64,000 bases of DNA, from positions 8,432,001 to 8,496,000 of the forward strand of contig JAKZAP010000014.1 of NCBI GenBank assembly GCA_023053575.1, given 5' to 3'. This DNA comes from Branchinecta lynchi (taxonomy: Eukaryota; Arthropoda; Branchiopoda; Anostraca; Branchinectidae). Under the pieces are notes generated by a model that did not search any database, was not told the DNA's origin, and saw nothing but the letters and a program-made list of their open reading frames with translations. Below, in pieces: positions 23,720 to 34,749 of the stretch. The stretch's first letter is position 1, and each line of letters starts with the position of its first letter. Made by a program: the position numbers and the translations under genes.

Positions 23720-25960
23720 TTCTTGGTGTGAAAGATGTTTCAAACTAGTGGTAGTTATGTGTAATTTCAAAGATTTGGGATCAGTAACACGACCAAATTG
23801 GCTTTAAAGCAGACTGCTAATTCTGATATTCCTGTGAAATTATTTTGCAGTCAGGCGTACAATAGCATCTTTGATTTTCTGTCGTTCATGATTTTACAGA
23901 AAGGAAAACCAGGCTCTCGATGAAATTCATATTGGGCGGTCTAAATGTGAATTTGGTCTTGTCGAGACACCGTCCACATTCTCAACGTCACTATACGAGA
24001 GCCTATTGTGAAAACATTAAAATTGCTCAACAGTGTCGTAAAAATTGACTGTGTTCAAGTACAAGATACACAAATAAGGTGGCTTTGAAGTTAAACTTTA
24101 AAGACAGGCGTTCTCTGTTTGAAAACAAGTGTACTGTCTGTTTCATGATACATGTAAACTTTGCCTTCGACCAAAGTTCTGTCGAAGCCTCGACCTCAAC
24201 CGGATGGGTGACATTCCTCTGTCTGCCCGTCTTGGCATTTTTCCTACCACTCCCCTCTCCCTATGCCCTTGTCACCTCGTACACCCGTTTCGCTCAAAAA
24301 CCAAAATTCTCCGCCGTTTCCTAACTGGCACCGATGCCGTTGTTTGTTAATCGTTTTCGAGTTCTTCTTCTGGTTCCTCTCGATGTCTCCACATCTGTGA
24401 TTTGCTGCTATTTTATTTATAGTTGCTTTACATTCTTGCGTTCGTGCACCTTGCTGAAAAGTTGGAATCGGCCAATTCTCGTTTGCGTCGTGCTTTTTTC
24501 CGGAATTCTGCCAAATTTTTTCGACTCGTGGAAAAAGTCGTCGCCGGAGCCAAAAATCAAGACCAAATGGTTCTATGGGGTCTCAGTTCTGTGGATATGT
24601 TTATCGTAATGTTCAAGTATTTGGTGATTACATACTGTAAGTGCCACAACATGGGAAAATCTGATTTACTGGCCTAGAAGGTGAAGATACTTCTGCAAGC
24701 TTGGCGAAAACAAGTACACGGTATTGAAGAAGAAATAAAATAACTTAAACGCTATAAGAAAAGAAAACAACAGAAGAAGAAAATATAGAAAAGAGGAAAG
24801 CAAAAGAAAAGAAAAAGGTAGAAGTGAGAAATAGAAGAAAGCAAGAAATTTTTTGAGAGAAACTGAGTAAGTTTTCGGCCGTAGGTTACCCATTATGGTA
24901 CATAAATATACACAAAGACGGAGTAGTCAAATAAGTAAAAAAAAAAAAAGGAAAAATAACGTGAATGGCGACAATAGAATTATAAATCTAGATAGCACCA
25001 TTGAGAAATTGCACTTTGTACATTATGCTGTGAATCGAGGTTGCGCTTGCGCTTAACCCGCTCGTGCCTTTTCAGTAGGCTACTGCAGGCGTGGGCTGTG
25101 CCTCTTCGTTCTTGCTAGAAAGACTATTATTACTTGTCCATGGCTAACGCTCAACTAGGGGACTTTCCATCGAGAGTGGAAGTACATATACTGCTCTCTT
25201 TTCAACCCCTAACCTAGACCATATCTTCTCTATTTGATTTTGACGATCTTCCTCGGAGTTGCTTTCACTGACCTTGCCTTGTAGGAAAGGTCGTCCATTA
25301 GTAAATTCAATATTTGGTTTTCATATAGTTCATTTATCTTTAAATTTGTATGTATATCGACATCTGTAAATCTGCTGTAAATGTTGAATTTACATTTTTT
25401 GTTTGAGGAGACACATTTCGGTTGACGTTGACGAGAAATGCAGAGTTACACACACCTCTTGTTCTTTGCCTGAACTTCTTGCGTCCCGGCACCCTTGCCC
25501 GCTGGAAATTCTGTTTTCGGATATCTGGTTTCCTCTCCTCAATCAGAAACTTGACTCACGCTGAGCGCGCAAGTATGAGCAAGTGTTACTGGTTTCTAGA
25601 GATTTCCAGTTCCAGCGGATTCTAAGTGGAAAATGGCGTCTGCGATCGATCGGAGACCGGAGCTGCATAGGCACTGTAAAACAAACAATGAGATACAAGT
25701 TGTGAGAGTTCACGCGCCCTCGGACGGGGGGTCGATGAAACAGATCTGCCGTCCTTATGCTAATCGTGTTAATTTAAGTTCGGTCTTCGTCAGGTCTGTC
25801 GTCTTAGCAGGCGATCAGGACGGAGTCTTGCGAAGGCGGTGATGTTGATTAGAACGTAGTAACACCTTTTGGGTGATGTGTATCCCGAAGTTTGTATTGA
25901 TTTTCGGAGTTGCGAGGTCTAGCAGTTTAGAATCCTTGGCGTGATTTTCTCCCTGCTTCC
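23720..25960. other. Intergenic with purine-rich block
   Basis: About 24,720-24,960 is strongly A/G-rich on this strand (repeated AGAAAAG, GAAGAAG), which forces a low-complexity Phe/Leu frame on the other strand. Open frames at 24,079-24,677 and 25,422-25,842 show no recognisable domain. No gene called. Confidence 0.35.
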
Positions 25961-25965
25961 TCCAG

Positions 25966-26120
25966 GCAGGCCCGTATCTAGGATTTTTTTTTTTTGAGGG
26001 GGGGGCCTTTCATTTTTTTTTTTTTTGCCTGCGGGTCGTACAAAAAAGACATAGGTCAGACGGAAAAGCCTATAAAAACGATAATTTGTGTATGTTTCGG
26101 GGGGGGGGGGGGGGTGGTAT
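25966..26120. repeat. GCCCGTATC-type repeat, one-ended
   Basis: Begins AGGCCCGTATCTAGG, then a T-run, a G-run, a second T-run and a further G-run at about 26,099-26,114. It matches the left ends of the elements at 26.86 and 32.92 kb, but no inverted right end is visible. Confidence 0.5.
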
Positions 26121-26439
26121 TGTAAATGCCTTAACCTCTTTACTTTTTTCCTTCTCTTGTCACGTCATTTTTGCGGAATAAAAGCCTTTCGTTCATTCAT
26201 TAGCCAAACATATTGTACTTTCGTTTGTCCATCTTGTTTTTTGGTAACTGTTTTCCGGGTCTTCTGGGCCCTAAAGTACCCGCTAGGCCATCCCTAGTTT
26301 ATGCAGACCATCTTCTTAGGCGGGAGTCGGAGGGCGCGGTAGGGGTATGACAGTCGCTTCTGGTGTGGCATGGGGTAGGTAGATACAGGGAGTGAAAAGT
26401 AGAAGTTTATTGGAGTAGGATCCATTTTGGTTTCGATCA

Positions 26440-26660
26440 CGGTCACTCCGTGGGGTTGCCCAGTCTCAATTTTAGGTTGCAGCAAGTGCCCGGTACGAGC
26501 CGGCACCGTTCCAAGTGTTAGAACATCAAAATCAGCATGTTTAGAAGTGGTTTAGAGATTAATCGCCTAATTTATGACAGGCAGCGCTGATTTTGGCCGG
26601 TGCCCGCCGGGAAAGGTTGTACAGCAGGTGTCGGGTAGTGGGCAAACCCTCGGGTTACTC
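26440..26660. mobile_element. MITE-like element (GTTGCCCACTCTCG family), copy 3
   Basis: The left end has GGGGTTGCCCAGTCTCAATT followed by TTAGG; the right end has TGTACAGCAGGTGTCGGGTA followed by GTGGGCAAACCCTCG. Shared interior blocks include GTGTTAGAACATCAAAATCA and CCTAATTTATGACAGGC. Confidence 0.65.
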
Positions 26661-26860
26661 TTCCGCCCTGCGACCTCCTCGCGGGCTTCCCCAGATTAAA
26701 CCCCGACCGCGACCGGATAGTCCCGACATAATTCTGTGGCGTATAGCCAAAAGGAGATAAGTCACCTTTTTCAAATTTTTCAGGAGAGCAAATTTAGTGT
26801 TAAACTGTTTCCATCAAATCGGTAAATTGTGAGGTGAAAAATGGGAGATACCTACATAAA

Positions 26861-27023
26861 AGGCCGTATCCAGGGTGTGGGGGGGGTAGCGGTTGACCCC
26901 CCCCCCGAAATATACAAAAATAACGATTTTTATAGGGTTTTCCCTCTGATCTATGTGTTTTTTGTCCGACCAGCAGGCATCCCCCCCCCCCCCCCCGAAA
27001 TAAATTCCTGGATACGGGCCTGC
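26861..27023. mobile_element. Foldback element with GGCC(C)GTATCCAGG ends
   Basis: Starts AGGCCGTATCCAGGGTG and ends CCTGGATACGGGCCTGCC. The ends are inverted, and inside each lies a homopolymer run (G then C on the left, C on the right). About 160 bp, no coding capacity. The 118-codon frame running through it is spurious. Confidence 0.7.
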
Positions 27024-27024
27024 C

Positions 27025-27690
27025 TACATAGCTTGGTTTTTCATGACGAATCGAATGAACTTACTCAAATCTGCCTAGATGAAAGGATTTTGAAGATAAC
27101 GGGACTAATCCCATTTTTGCATATTGCTTTTGTGAGGCAGTTGTCATATCTGAGCAAAAACTGGACTTATTACCCTAACGATTATACAAAATTGTAGATC
27201 TTGAGAGAGGAATCGACTGGTGTTTGTAACTTATTTTCGCCAAAGGTGACTTATCCCCTTTTAGCTAAACGCCACAGAATTTACTTATCTGGAAATGCTC
27301 CGGGTCACTGTCTCCTGTTAGTTACCTTCACCGTTTATTTATTTTTGCTTGCTCTCGGCCGACACTTCTATTTTTTCTTGCTCTTGGCAAGTTCATCGTT
27401 AAGATGTCTGGACGTCCACACGCTGTCCTCTCAGTAGCTTATTTTTGTTTATAAAAATAAAAATGATGGAGCAAAATCCCTCTTTCACCTCTACCTTCCG
27501 TAATTTTCCCAGGTTGTCCTTTGTTCACTTTTATTTCGTGGTCGACCGAGGGGGATTTCGTTCGTCTCTCTCCCACTTATTTTTTGTTGCTACTTTGCCA
27601 GTCTTACTTTTAGGGTTCACGAGACTCTCCATTGTCGGTCTTTTTCCGCGCACAGGTCTTCAGATGCCAATTTCTGGGTTGTTCTCTTAG
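27025..27690. other. Intergenic, nothing recognised
   Basis: Short hydrophobic open frames in pyrimidine-rich DNA; no domain, no splice-bordered exon. Confidence 0.3.
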
Positions 27691-27691
27691 A

Positions 27692-28278
27692 GCAATGGTT
27701 CCCAACCTTTTCCGTATGACAATCAAAGCTTCGAATAGATTGCGTACCCCCACTTGAGGCTGCTTTGTAGCCAACATTTTGTCAAATCTCGGCTCGAAGT
27801 CATTAATGGCAATATTTTTTACAGTCGCTGTTTCTATGTTTGGTTTTGATGTTCTCCATGCTTTCATCAAGCGGCATCGCAAACATTAGCTTGATTCGCA
27901 TCCTGAATGACAATATCACTTGCAGTGTCTTCGATTATTTTTTAAACAATACTGTTTGACACAGGAACAGATTTCACTGCAGTGTGCTAGCTTGTTTTGC
28001 AATCAACATTAGTTCATTGACTTTCACTAGGGTTATAATCAGAGGCGTCACTCTTTGTAAAAACAGTATTCTTTTTTTTTAAACAATCTTTCAAAATGAC
28101 CAGCCAGTCAGTAGAAATACCTTGCCCCCCAAAAAAAACATTTTAGCTAGTGATGCCTCTGCTGGTAATATTAGGCTTTTGGCAATAAAAAATGAGCGAG
28201 GCGAGATTTTGAAGCTACAGACTAAACCGATTTTGGTACCTTTGCGTACCCTTCTACCACCGGTTGGGAACCACTGTC
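27692..28278. mobile_element. hAT-type non-autonomous element with nested MITE
   Basis: Ends are CAATGGTTCCCAACCTTTTC and GGTTGGGAACCACTG, an inverted repeat of the CAGTGGTTC.CAACC kind known for hAT elements. A 90-codon minus-strand frame (27,610-27,882) overlaps it, but I cannot name a transposase domain in it. A G/C-run MITE relative sits inside at about 28,038-28,165 (CAGAGGCGTCACTC..., ending CATTTTAGCTAGTGATGCCT CTG). The interior has a second copy at 55,570-56,085. Confidence 0.75.
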
Positions 28279-28279
28279 T

Positions 28280-28615
28280 AAGATGGATAGGGTTACTGCA
28301 GAAAATGTCCCAACCCTCTACAATATTTTAGGAAGCGGGTTTCAGAAAAAATGATTTAGGACGGTTGAAAACCATCCCTCAATAAACTTTTGTTATAGGT
28401 TATGTAAATAATTATCATTTGCCCGACTGTTCTTACTAGAATGATCTTTTCTTACTAGAAGTGCCGGTTTTTGAAAACACCATCGCTTGTGACGAGAAAT
28501 TTGTCGTTTTCTTCTTAGCGCTTGTCGACTATATCTGAAGACTGAACGGTCGTGTTAAAAAGTGAAAAAACAAATAAATAAAAATCCAAAACAAAAAGTA
28601 TACCTGATAGTCCCA
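28280..28615. other. Intergenic, nothing recognised
   Basis: Short unique-looking stretch between two mobile elements. Confidence 0.35.
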
Positions 28616-28619
28616 GATG

Positions 28620-29007
28620 AACAAGACCAAAGGTGTCGATGGGATCCCAAAAATATAATATTTGATTCAGACAATCGGGCCTTGTCTTCGCCAGATCCAT
28701 GAACTACTTGTCCGGCGTGAAAATGGTTTTCACTATCGTGCTCAGCATGCCTTCTTACCCCATAATCGACTATCACATTAGCTGTTTAAAAATATTTTGT
28801 TTGTCCCTTAATTTGAACACCCTCCCCCACCCCTAAATATGGAGCTACATAGCCCATCTACGAACTTGACCTTACCCTTGACCCAATGAATCCTCACACC
28901 AAGTTTCATCAAAATATCTCATTGCCTTCGAGAGTTATCGTGCTTACAGACGGACATTTTTGCGATGTCATAGGTATCCCTCAACGTACGTTTTGGGATC
29001 CCAAAAA
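28620..29007 (+). mobile_element. Family A array element, internally deleted copy (plus)
   Basis: Left end ACAAGACCAAAGGTGTCGAT GGGATCCC and right end ACGTTTTGGGATCCCAAAAA are intact. The middle holds one monomer remnant (GAACTACTTGTCCGGCG, CTCAGCATGCCTTCTTACCC) joined to the tail. The GACGGAC run of the tail is reduced to a single unit. Confidence 0.7.
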
Positions 29008-29009
29008 CA

Positions 29010-30250
29010 ACATTTGAAGCTTATCAAGTCCATCCGTATGAAAGGGGTTGTCGGCGGACCATCAAGGTTTTGGCGAAGTTTGCGTTGCGTGACTGTCAAA
29101 ACTCGGCTAGGCCGAAAAATCTCTAAAAAGTCGTAAGTACGGAATGAAACGATGGCGAAAGGCGGGTATTTCGTAAGCTAATAATCCCATAAGGTAGCTA
29201 AGGATAATACAAAAGGGCGGAATAAACTAGAGGGGTCCTCTAAAGAAACCATATTTATTGTTTATATAATCCTAGCTGCCTTTAAATCTGTCCGAGGTGA
29301 ACCCTGTGTAAAAGCCTGGCTTAACCTTCCTGATTTCCAGATGCGTGGGGTTTCCGCATAGTCAAGCCAACCCTTCCGAGTTTTCAGGATAATAATGATA
29401 GCTAATTACTTGTCCCTTCAGATTTTTTTTTCTCTCCAATAATTATCACCCACTCGTTCTGTTGTTTCACCTCAGTGACGCACTTCCAGATTCCGGAATC
29501 TGGCTTGTTTTCCCGGACTTCCTGGCGTTTTTCGCCTGCTTCTCCTTCCAAACTGATATCTGGGATCCTTAAGGAAAATCAGGAAGAGGAGCCTGACTAC
29601 AACCCCCTAGTTACCACAGTTTAGACTCTGGAACACACCCACTATCCACTTCCTTGGTGTTGCCGTTTACCGCATCGACATTTTCGTCTCTGGTGGCGCA
29701 GTTTGTCCAAATGAATAATCGTGTCTCGATCTCGGCAACTTACCAAGTCTCGTTTTCAGGTTTATTTTGAGATAGTCTTGTGCCAAACACCTCGAGGCCG
29801 GTAGAGCATGACCGCGTCAGGAAATTATTTACGAGTTAATAATTTGATGGGACTTTGTAAAGTGATTTGATGATCGTAGCCTTCACAATTGATACGCTTG
29901 TTGTTGCGCACGGCCGAGGTTCGCCGCTTGACCGAAAGGTGGCAGTTGTGTTGTGGTGGTAAGGTTGAACCGGTCGAGATTTGTTTGCGGCTGGAGCTTT
30001 GAATATTCATGATTTAGATGACTTCATAATGGTTAATTTGGTGATGACGTCGGAAGTACTCAGACTTGTCGTTTGTTTGTAGCGTCTGGTATGAATATTG
30101 GCGCCTTGAACAGCAACAAGATTCTATATCCACAGATTGATACTGTGAGGTAATAAGGTCAGGTTGAGACACCGATAAGGATTCTTGCAAGAGTAGCGTT
30201 TTAGCGGTTAAATGTGACAGCTTTTCTCTGTCAGACCATAGGGGATTGAT
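29010..30250. repeat. Intergenic with one dispersed repeat pair
   Basis: Sequence at about 29,310-29,420 (CCTGGCTTAACCTTCC..TTTCCAGATG, CAACCCTTCCGAGTTTTC, AATGATAGCTAATT) recurs at about 30,605-30,680 (CCAGGCTTCACCTTCCAGATG, CAACTCTTCCGGATTTTC, GATGATAGCTAATT). The palindrome CAGATTCCGGAATCTG near 29,487 also occurs at 311. Minus-strand open frames of 61 codons (29,825-30,010) and 127 codons (30,014-30,397) have no recognisable domain. Confidence 0.4.
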
Positions 30251-30320
30251 TCCGAGGGGTTGCCCACTCTCGGTTTTAGTGTGCCCGGTGTCGGCTGTGT
30301 CGCAATAGGTGCCCCTCGAT
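30250..30320. repeat. Partial copy of GTTGCCCACTCTCG family
   Basis: GAGGGGTTGCCCACTCTCGG followed by TTTTAGTG and GTGCCCGGTGTCGGCT matches one end of the MITE-like family. The opposite end is missing, so this is a half element. Confidence 0.6.
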
Positions 30321-30699
30321 TGATTCGAACTCGAGCTTTTTAAACCAACGAATCTGTTCAGTATCTTACCACACATCAGTACACGACTTCTAGCCAAGTT
30401 ATATTCTAGCCAAAATAGAAGGGTACCGAACCGATAGCCTACGTCCCTCGGTAAGAAAAGAAGAAACTATGGCAAATGTTGTTACTTTAGCTTGTACCTG
30501 CAGAAAAGGCCCTGGTTTTCAAGAAATAGAATGTTAACAAGCCAATATTCAAATGGTTACTGTGGAAAGAAACGAACAAGGTTCAGAACAGTAGCTGTTC
30601 TGAATAGCCAGGCTTCACCTTCCAGATGTCCAGTTGAATCCAACTCTTCCGGATTTTCGTGACAGCGATGATAGCTAATTGTGTTATTCCTTATTATTT

Positions 30700-31838
30700 T
30701 TAGGTGACCCCTTCAATAGGTGTTGCCTCCCAATCACAACTGTCATGTCACTCTTTCTGTTTGTCCAACCCTTTCTTTTGCATATCTATTGTGTCTCTCA
30801 AATGCGTTGCCTCTATGACACCCACTCCAGGTTCTGGATTCGGGGGTGTCAATCACGAAGGTTAAGCCAGGCTTTAAGAAAATTACCTTTTGTTTGGCAC
30901 AGTCTTCTCTCTTTCTTTTTGATGTTTGTTCTTGAAAGCTGACTTAGTAATTAATAGATACAGATTGACAGGTCCGGGTTAAAGCACCAACGATATAGAC
31001 ATCGGGGTGACGTGAACTCGTGAACATCATCGTGTGTTACCGTAAAATGCTAGTACAAAATAAAGCAGTGGTCCGCAGGTCTCCATATTCCGGTTCAGAG
31101 TATCAAACGGTTTGTTTCCTACTCTCCCGATGTGCTAGAATATGTGTTTCTATTCCTTCAGCCGATTTTTTTTTTTTTTGCGAATCTCCCTGACAATGAG
31201 TTTTGCACTATCCTGTAATTTAAAAAAAGTGGAAGCTTCTTTTTTCTTCTCGTTAACTTTTGGATCTGTTGTACTATCTCAGTGTGGTGGATGTTGACAA
31301 TGAGGTGAAGGCGGGGCAAATAGAGACTACTCCGCTTGATCGCCAAGTTTGTATAAGGCCAGTTGTCGGCTAAAGGGTGCTTTTTCCCTTTTCCATTGAG
31401 AGCTTCTACCTCTTTGGCTTGGTCTTTGTTTTCCCGTAGAAGGTGGGTAAGCTATGGTCGGAGGTGGGTTTGCATGTTCATTCGCCGTAATTCTGTATCT
31501 AGGAAAGAACAACCGTTTCTGTGTAAGGTTGTAAGAAGTCAGAGAGGGTCCTGTTTCATAGAGTTTGGGGTGATTTTCATATTAAAAAAGATGAGAGAAA
31601 TGTTTGACTGACGTCATTCGGTCTCCTATAGTGCAGAGAGGCTGGGGAGGGGGATACTTTTATCCCCTTAATTGCCGAAAGGCCGTCACCTCCAGACGTC
31701 GCGTTATCAGTTATTTTGTCTATTCTCTGTGTCGTACAGTAGGTTGCTCCATGTACACGTAAACCGAAAGGTAATGACAAATCAGTTGGTACACGTGCTG
31801 AAAGATTGAATAGCTAGATACGAAAAAAAAACACTATT
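30700..31838. other. Intergenic, nothing recognised
   Basis: No gene supported. Several 60-90 codon frames occur on both strands in overlapping positions, as expected by chance. Confidence 0.3.
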
Positions 31839-31840
31839 TC

Positions 31841-32023
31841 CAGGGTTGGTCACCAAAAGTAACTTCGTACAACCTGGAAAGTAACTCAATGTAACCTACT
31901 GTAACCCAAAGTAACCGAATTTAACCCAATGCAATGTAACCCAAAGTAACCAAAAGTAACCCTGAGTAACCCAAAGTATCCTGAAGTAACTCGTACACCC
32001 TGGTTCTTGGTGACCAACCCTTG
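31841..32023. mobile_element. hAT-like MITE filled with GTAACC repeats
   Basis: Ends are CAGGGTTGGTCACCAA and, inverted, TTGGTGACCAACCCTTG. The same 9-10 bases (CACTATTTC) flank both sides (about 31,832-31,840 and 32,024-32,032), consistent with an 8-bp target duplication and hAT-type CAGGG ends. The interior is nearly all imperfect repeats of about 10 bases such as AGTAACCCAA. Confidence 0.75.
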
Positions 32024-32086
32024 CACTATTTCCCCCTGTTCTTCGAATCAGCTATACTGTGAGGGGGCTTCATAGCTGTTGCCTAT

Positions 32087-32533
32087 TTGTGGTCCTTTTT
32101 CGATCTTCTACAAATATTTTCCCGCGTCAGGCTGAGGTTTTCGCTTGTCACCAGAAATTTAGACTGTTATTGTCTAACATCGTCTTTTATTCCCATCATT
32201 GTGAATATTGCTCAGCTCTGTCACGCCATTGACAAAAGGCTCCCCTCGTTGAGGGTTCCGCCGGTAGGGATTCACACTAGTAGCGATATCACTGGTGGAA
32301 ACAGGGGAGATCGAGAGGACGACTGCTTCTTCTCCGCAGCGCAAAACTATTCTGAGGGAGCCGCCACCGAAGCACAAATCGGGCTTATGGAATTCGGAAT
32401 GGTGGCCGGACTCCAAATGTCAACCTCTGAGCTATTCAACACTCAAGCATGTATATACACATATAATATTAGTGTCAATTTGAGAGGCAATCATTTGTGT
32501 TTGGTTAAAGTAAGGATTAAAGGAGGTGGCTGA
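32087..32533 (+). other. 148-codon open frame, unidentified
   Basis: One of the longest non-repeat open frames in the window. Its product would have a hydrophobic N-terminal third and a more polar middle (STSELF, GGNRGDRED). I recognise no domain. The other strand is also open for 80 codons here (32,174-32,416), which argues for chance or a relic. No strong start context, no exon borders and no neighbours support a gene. Confidence 0.2.
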
Positions 32534-32917
32534 TGAAGCGGCGGAAAGGATGAAGGAGCGTTGTGATAAGGTGGGAAGTGGACTTGTTTAATTTTTTGTG
32601 TTTAAAGGCGGAGGCGCGCGAGTCTTGTTTGGAAATCGTGTCTGAGATAAGAGTGGTAAACAAAAATAGCCGGACATGGAGTTGAGTGAACAAAAAATGC
32701 CGTGAAGTGGGTTAATTTGAGTTGATGTTCGTGTCTGTGCGAAAACGGGAATCCATATAGTAATGTTCGCTTCTGAAAGACCGAACTGTCAACATTAATA
32801 TGTGGGGACAAGTAGCGATATTCTGCGATATGTTCATTTAATAGCTAAGATCGACGTTTACCCTATAGTAGTGTAGTATTGTGGTCACTTTATTGGGTGG
32901 TTTGCTGATACAGGAAC

Positions 32918-33012
32918 AGGCCCGTATCCAGGAATTTATTGGGGGGGGGGGGGGGGCTGCCTTTCGGGTGCGGGTCAACCCCCTAACTCCCCCCTGGATA
33001 CGGCCTTGTACA
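32918..33012. mobile_element. Foldback element with GCCCGTATCCAGG ends, copy 2
   Basis: AGGCCCGTATCCAGGAATTT, then a long G-run, CTGCC..GTGCGGGTCAACCCCC and CCTGGATACGGCC. Shorter (about 95 bp) than the copy at 26,861-27,023. Confidence 0.7.
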
Positions 33013-33014
33013 GG

Positions 33015-34105
33015 AATATCAGGCTTAGCGAGTGATCTTTTTTTTGTACGCAGCTTCTCGAAACAGAATTCTTAAAGCACAATGGACACTTCTAATGCTT
33101 TACTTTGTATTAAATACTTCACAAATAAACATTTCCGACTTCCTTTAGAAGGCGCTACGAAAATCGGCCGTTTTCTTCTTATCCCTTGTCTTTACCTCTC
33201 TGGCATTTCGGCGATCCAAATCTTACGAGCTGGGATATCGTGGCAGGAAATTCAAAAACTCCCAGCAATGCTTGATAGGAAAGGATATATTTGAGATGTC
33301 ACCAAAGTCAAGCCGCAGATGCAGTTTACCTGATTGTTCTAGTGTTTCATCAGAAGTTCCATGGCTTAAAGTGCCTATTAAAAGTTTTTCTTTGTGGAAT
33401 AGTTTTGTGAAGCTTGATTGGCTTGCTTTGTAAAAATGTACCAGAATATGCAATAAGCTTGTAAAAAATAACACAGCTACAAAAATCATTCAAAAACAAA
33501 TAACCTATTCTAATCTGAATTATACAAGCTGATTTATGCATAAAATAAAGATCTACTAAGTATTATAAGAAACATCACTTTTATCTTTGTCAAAGCTAGT
33601 AAATTGAGAGTGTACTGGCCCAAAAAATTACGCTTTGAAATATCACAGAGAGGAAACTGTTGAAAAAGCTGCTGATCTAGAGGGTAAGCATTGTTCCTAG
33701 GTTGTTACAGAGTGGGATTGGGGTAGTTTGATGTGCCCATTGAACTTTAAAGGATTAGGGACGATCCTTACCTACATTACTGGCCCACTCTACCCCCCCC
33801 CATCTTGCCATCCTTCCTTATTTCTGTGATTTTGAACTTTATCCAACCTAACGGCATTCTTCTGATTATGCCGTGTTTGGCTCTTTCGGAGGCGGATCAT
33901 GCTCCCGCTTAATGTTTCTTGAGGAGCTCATAGGTCCGAATAACCTGCTGTGCAAGTTTTCCAGTGTTTTTCATGAAAGCGAGGCAGACCAAGGTTCTGA
34001 GTCTTATAATCCAAGAAACCCCACATAGTTTCAAAGAAGTCACGCATTTTAGTAGGCTAAATTGGAATAGAAACATTTTTATTTAAGTAGTGAACAGAAA
34101 GACAA
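33015..34105. other. Intergenic, nothing recognised
   Basis: Overlapping short frames on both strands at 33,082-33,541; no exon or repeat partner that I can support. Confidence 0.3.
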
Positions 34106-34110
34106 AAATG

Positions 34111-34182
34111 CTCTCAGCCGGGATTTAAACCCACGTCCCTCCGCTTACAAGGTGACCGCTCTACCAATTGAACTACCCAGGG
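34111..34182 (-). tRNA. tRNA-Thr(TGT)-like pseudogene or SINE head
   Basis: A 72-base minus-strand stretch has the landmarks of a tRNA. There is an A box TAGTTCAATTGGTAGAGC, an anticodon loop CTTGTAA (TGT at 34,149-34,147) and a B box GGTTTAAATCC. The D-stem pairs (GTTC/GAGC) and the T-stem pairs at four of five positions. The anticodon stem has two mismatches and the acceptor stem (CCCTGGG/CTGAGAG) pairs poorly. It is therefore more likely a pseudogene or the 5' head of a tRNA-derived SINE than a working tRNA. Confidence 0.6.
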
Positions 34183-34499
34183 GCTTGTGAACATAGTTCA
34201 CAAACCACTACAGTAGTCATATAGAAGCTGGCCATAGGAACAGAGATGCCGCCCGATGCAAATTTATCTGAAGAGTTTACATCCCCATGTCACGGAAGAT
34301 ACAGGGGACTTATTCCGTGATAAATAAACCAGAAACAAGTTTTTGAACTGAATTTAGAAGTCTCGGACTCCAATGTCGAGGCATCGTAGACATACAGTAG
34401 AGGTATGCTTATTAAAACACTTGTACCTTACCTTTCATGACCTTAAATGACAGCTTGGAGTGAAATAAGGACTTTTGATCCTTTTGAACACTCCTTGAT

Positions 34500-34745
34500 G
34501 ATTGTTGCATATGAGGGTGGTTAAAGTCTGGTGGGAGATTCTGGTGCTTCCGCGCCAAATCTCCATGGTTTGTCGCTCCACTCAGCATCCAGATCCCGTT
34601 GAATACATTCTCTGTTGATTCAGCAGCAACAGTGTCCTCCGTGAGGTTGTTTCACATGTTCAACCCGGTTCGAGAAGAAGTTGTATCTTGCTCCAGTCCT
34701 TGAGTGAGGTTTGCTGACTCGTTTTGGTTGTCCTCGTGTTAGGTG
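34500..34745 (-). pseudogene. CR1-like LINE reverse-transcriptase C-terminal fragment
   Basis: Minus-strand translation with frameshifts gives RYNFFSNRV, then NNLTEDTVAAESTENVFNG and a DLDAEW-like end. These follow the FFSNRVVN.WN.LP...V.A.S...FK..LDK.W signature at the C-terminus of CR1-type reverse transcriptases. It is shorter and more broken than the fragment at 2.3-2.9 kb. Confidence 0.65.
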
Positions 34746-34749
34746 GGGA

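Noticed and set aside
24666..24893. Phe/Leu-rich 'membrane protein' frame on the minus strand
   Set aside because: Forced by a purine-rich low-complexity stretch; no other support.
29825..30397. Two adjacent minus-strand frames of 61 and 127 codons as a possible gene
   Set aside because: Different frames, no recognisable domain, no splice sites that would join them, and a MITE fragment lies inside the longer one.
34111..34182. Functional tRNA gene
   Set aside because: Acceptor and anticodon stems have several mismatches, so I call it a pseudogene or SINE head.
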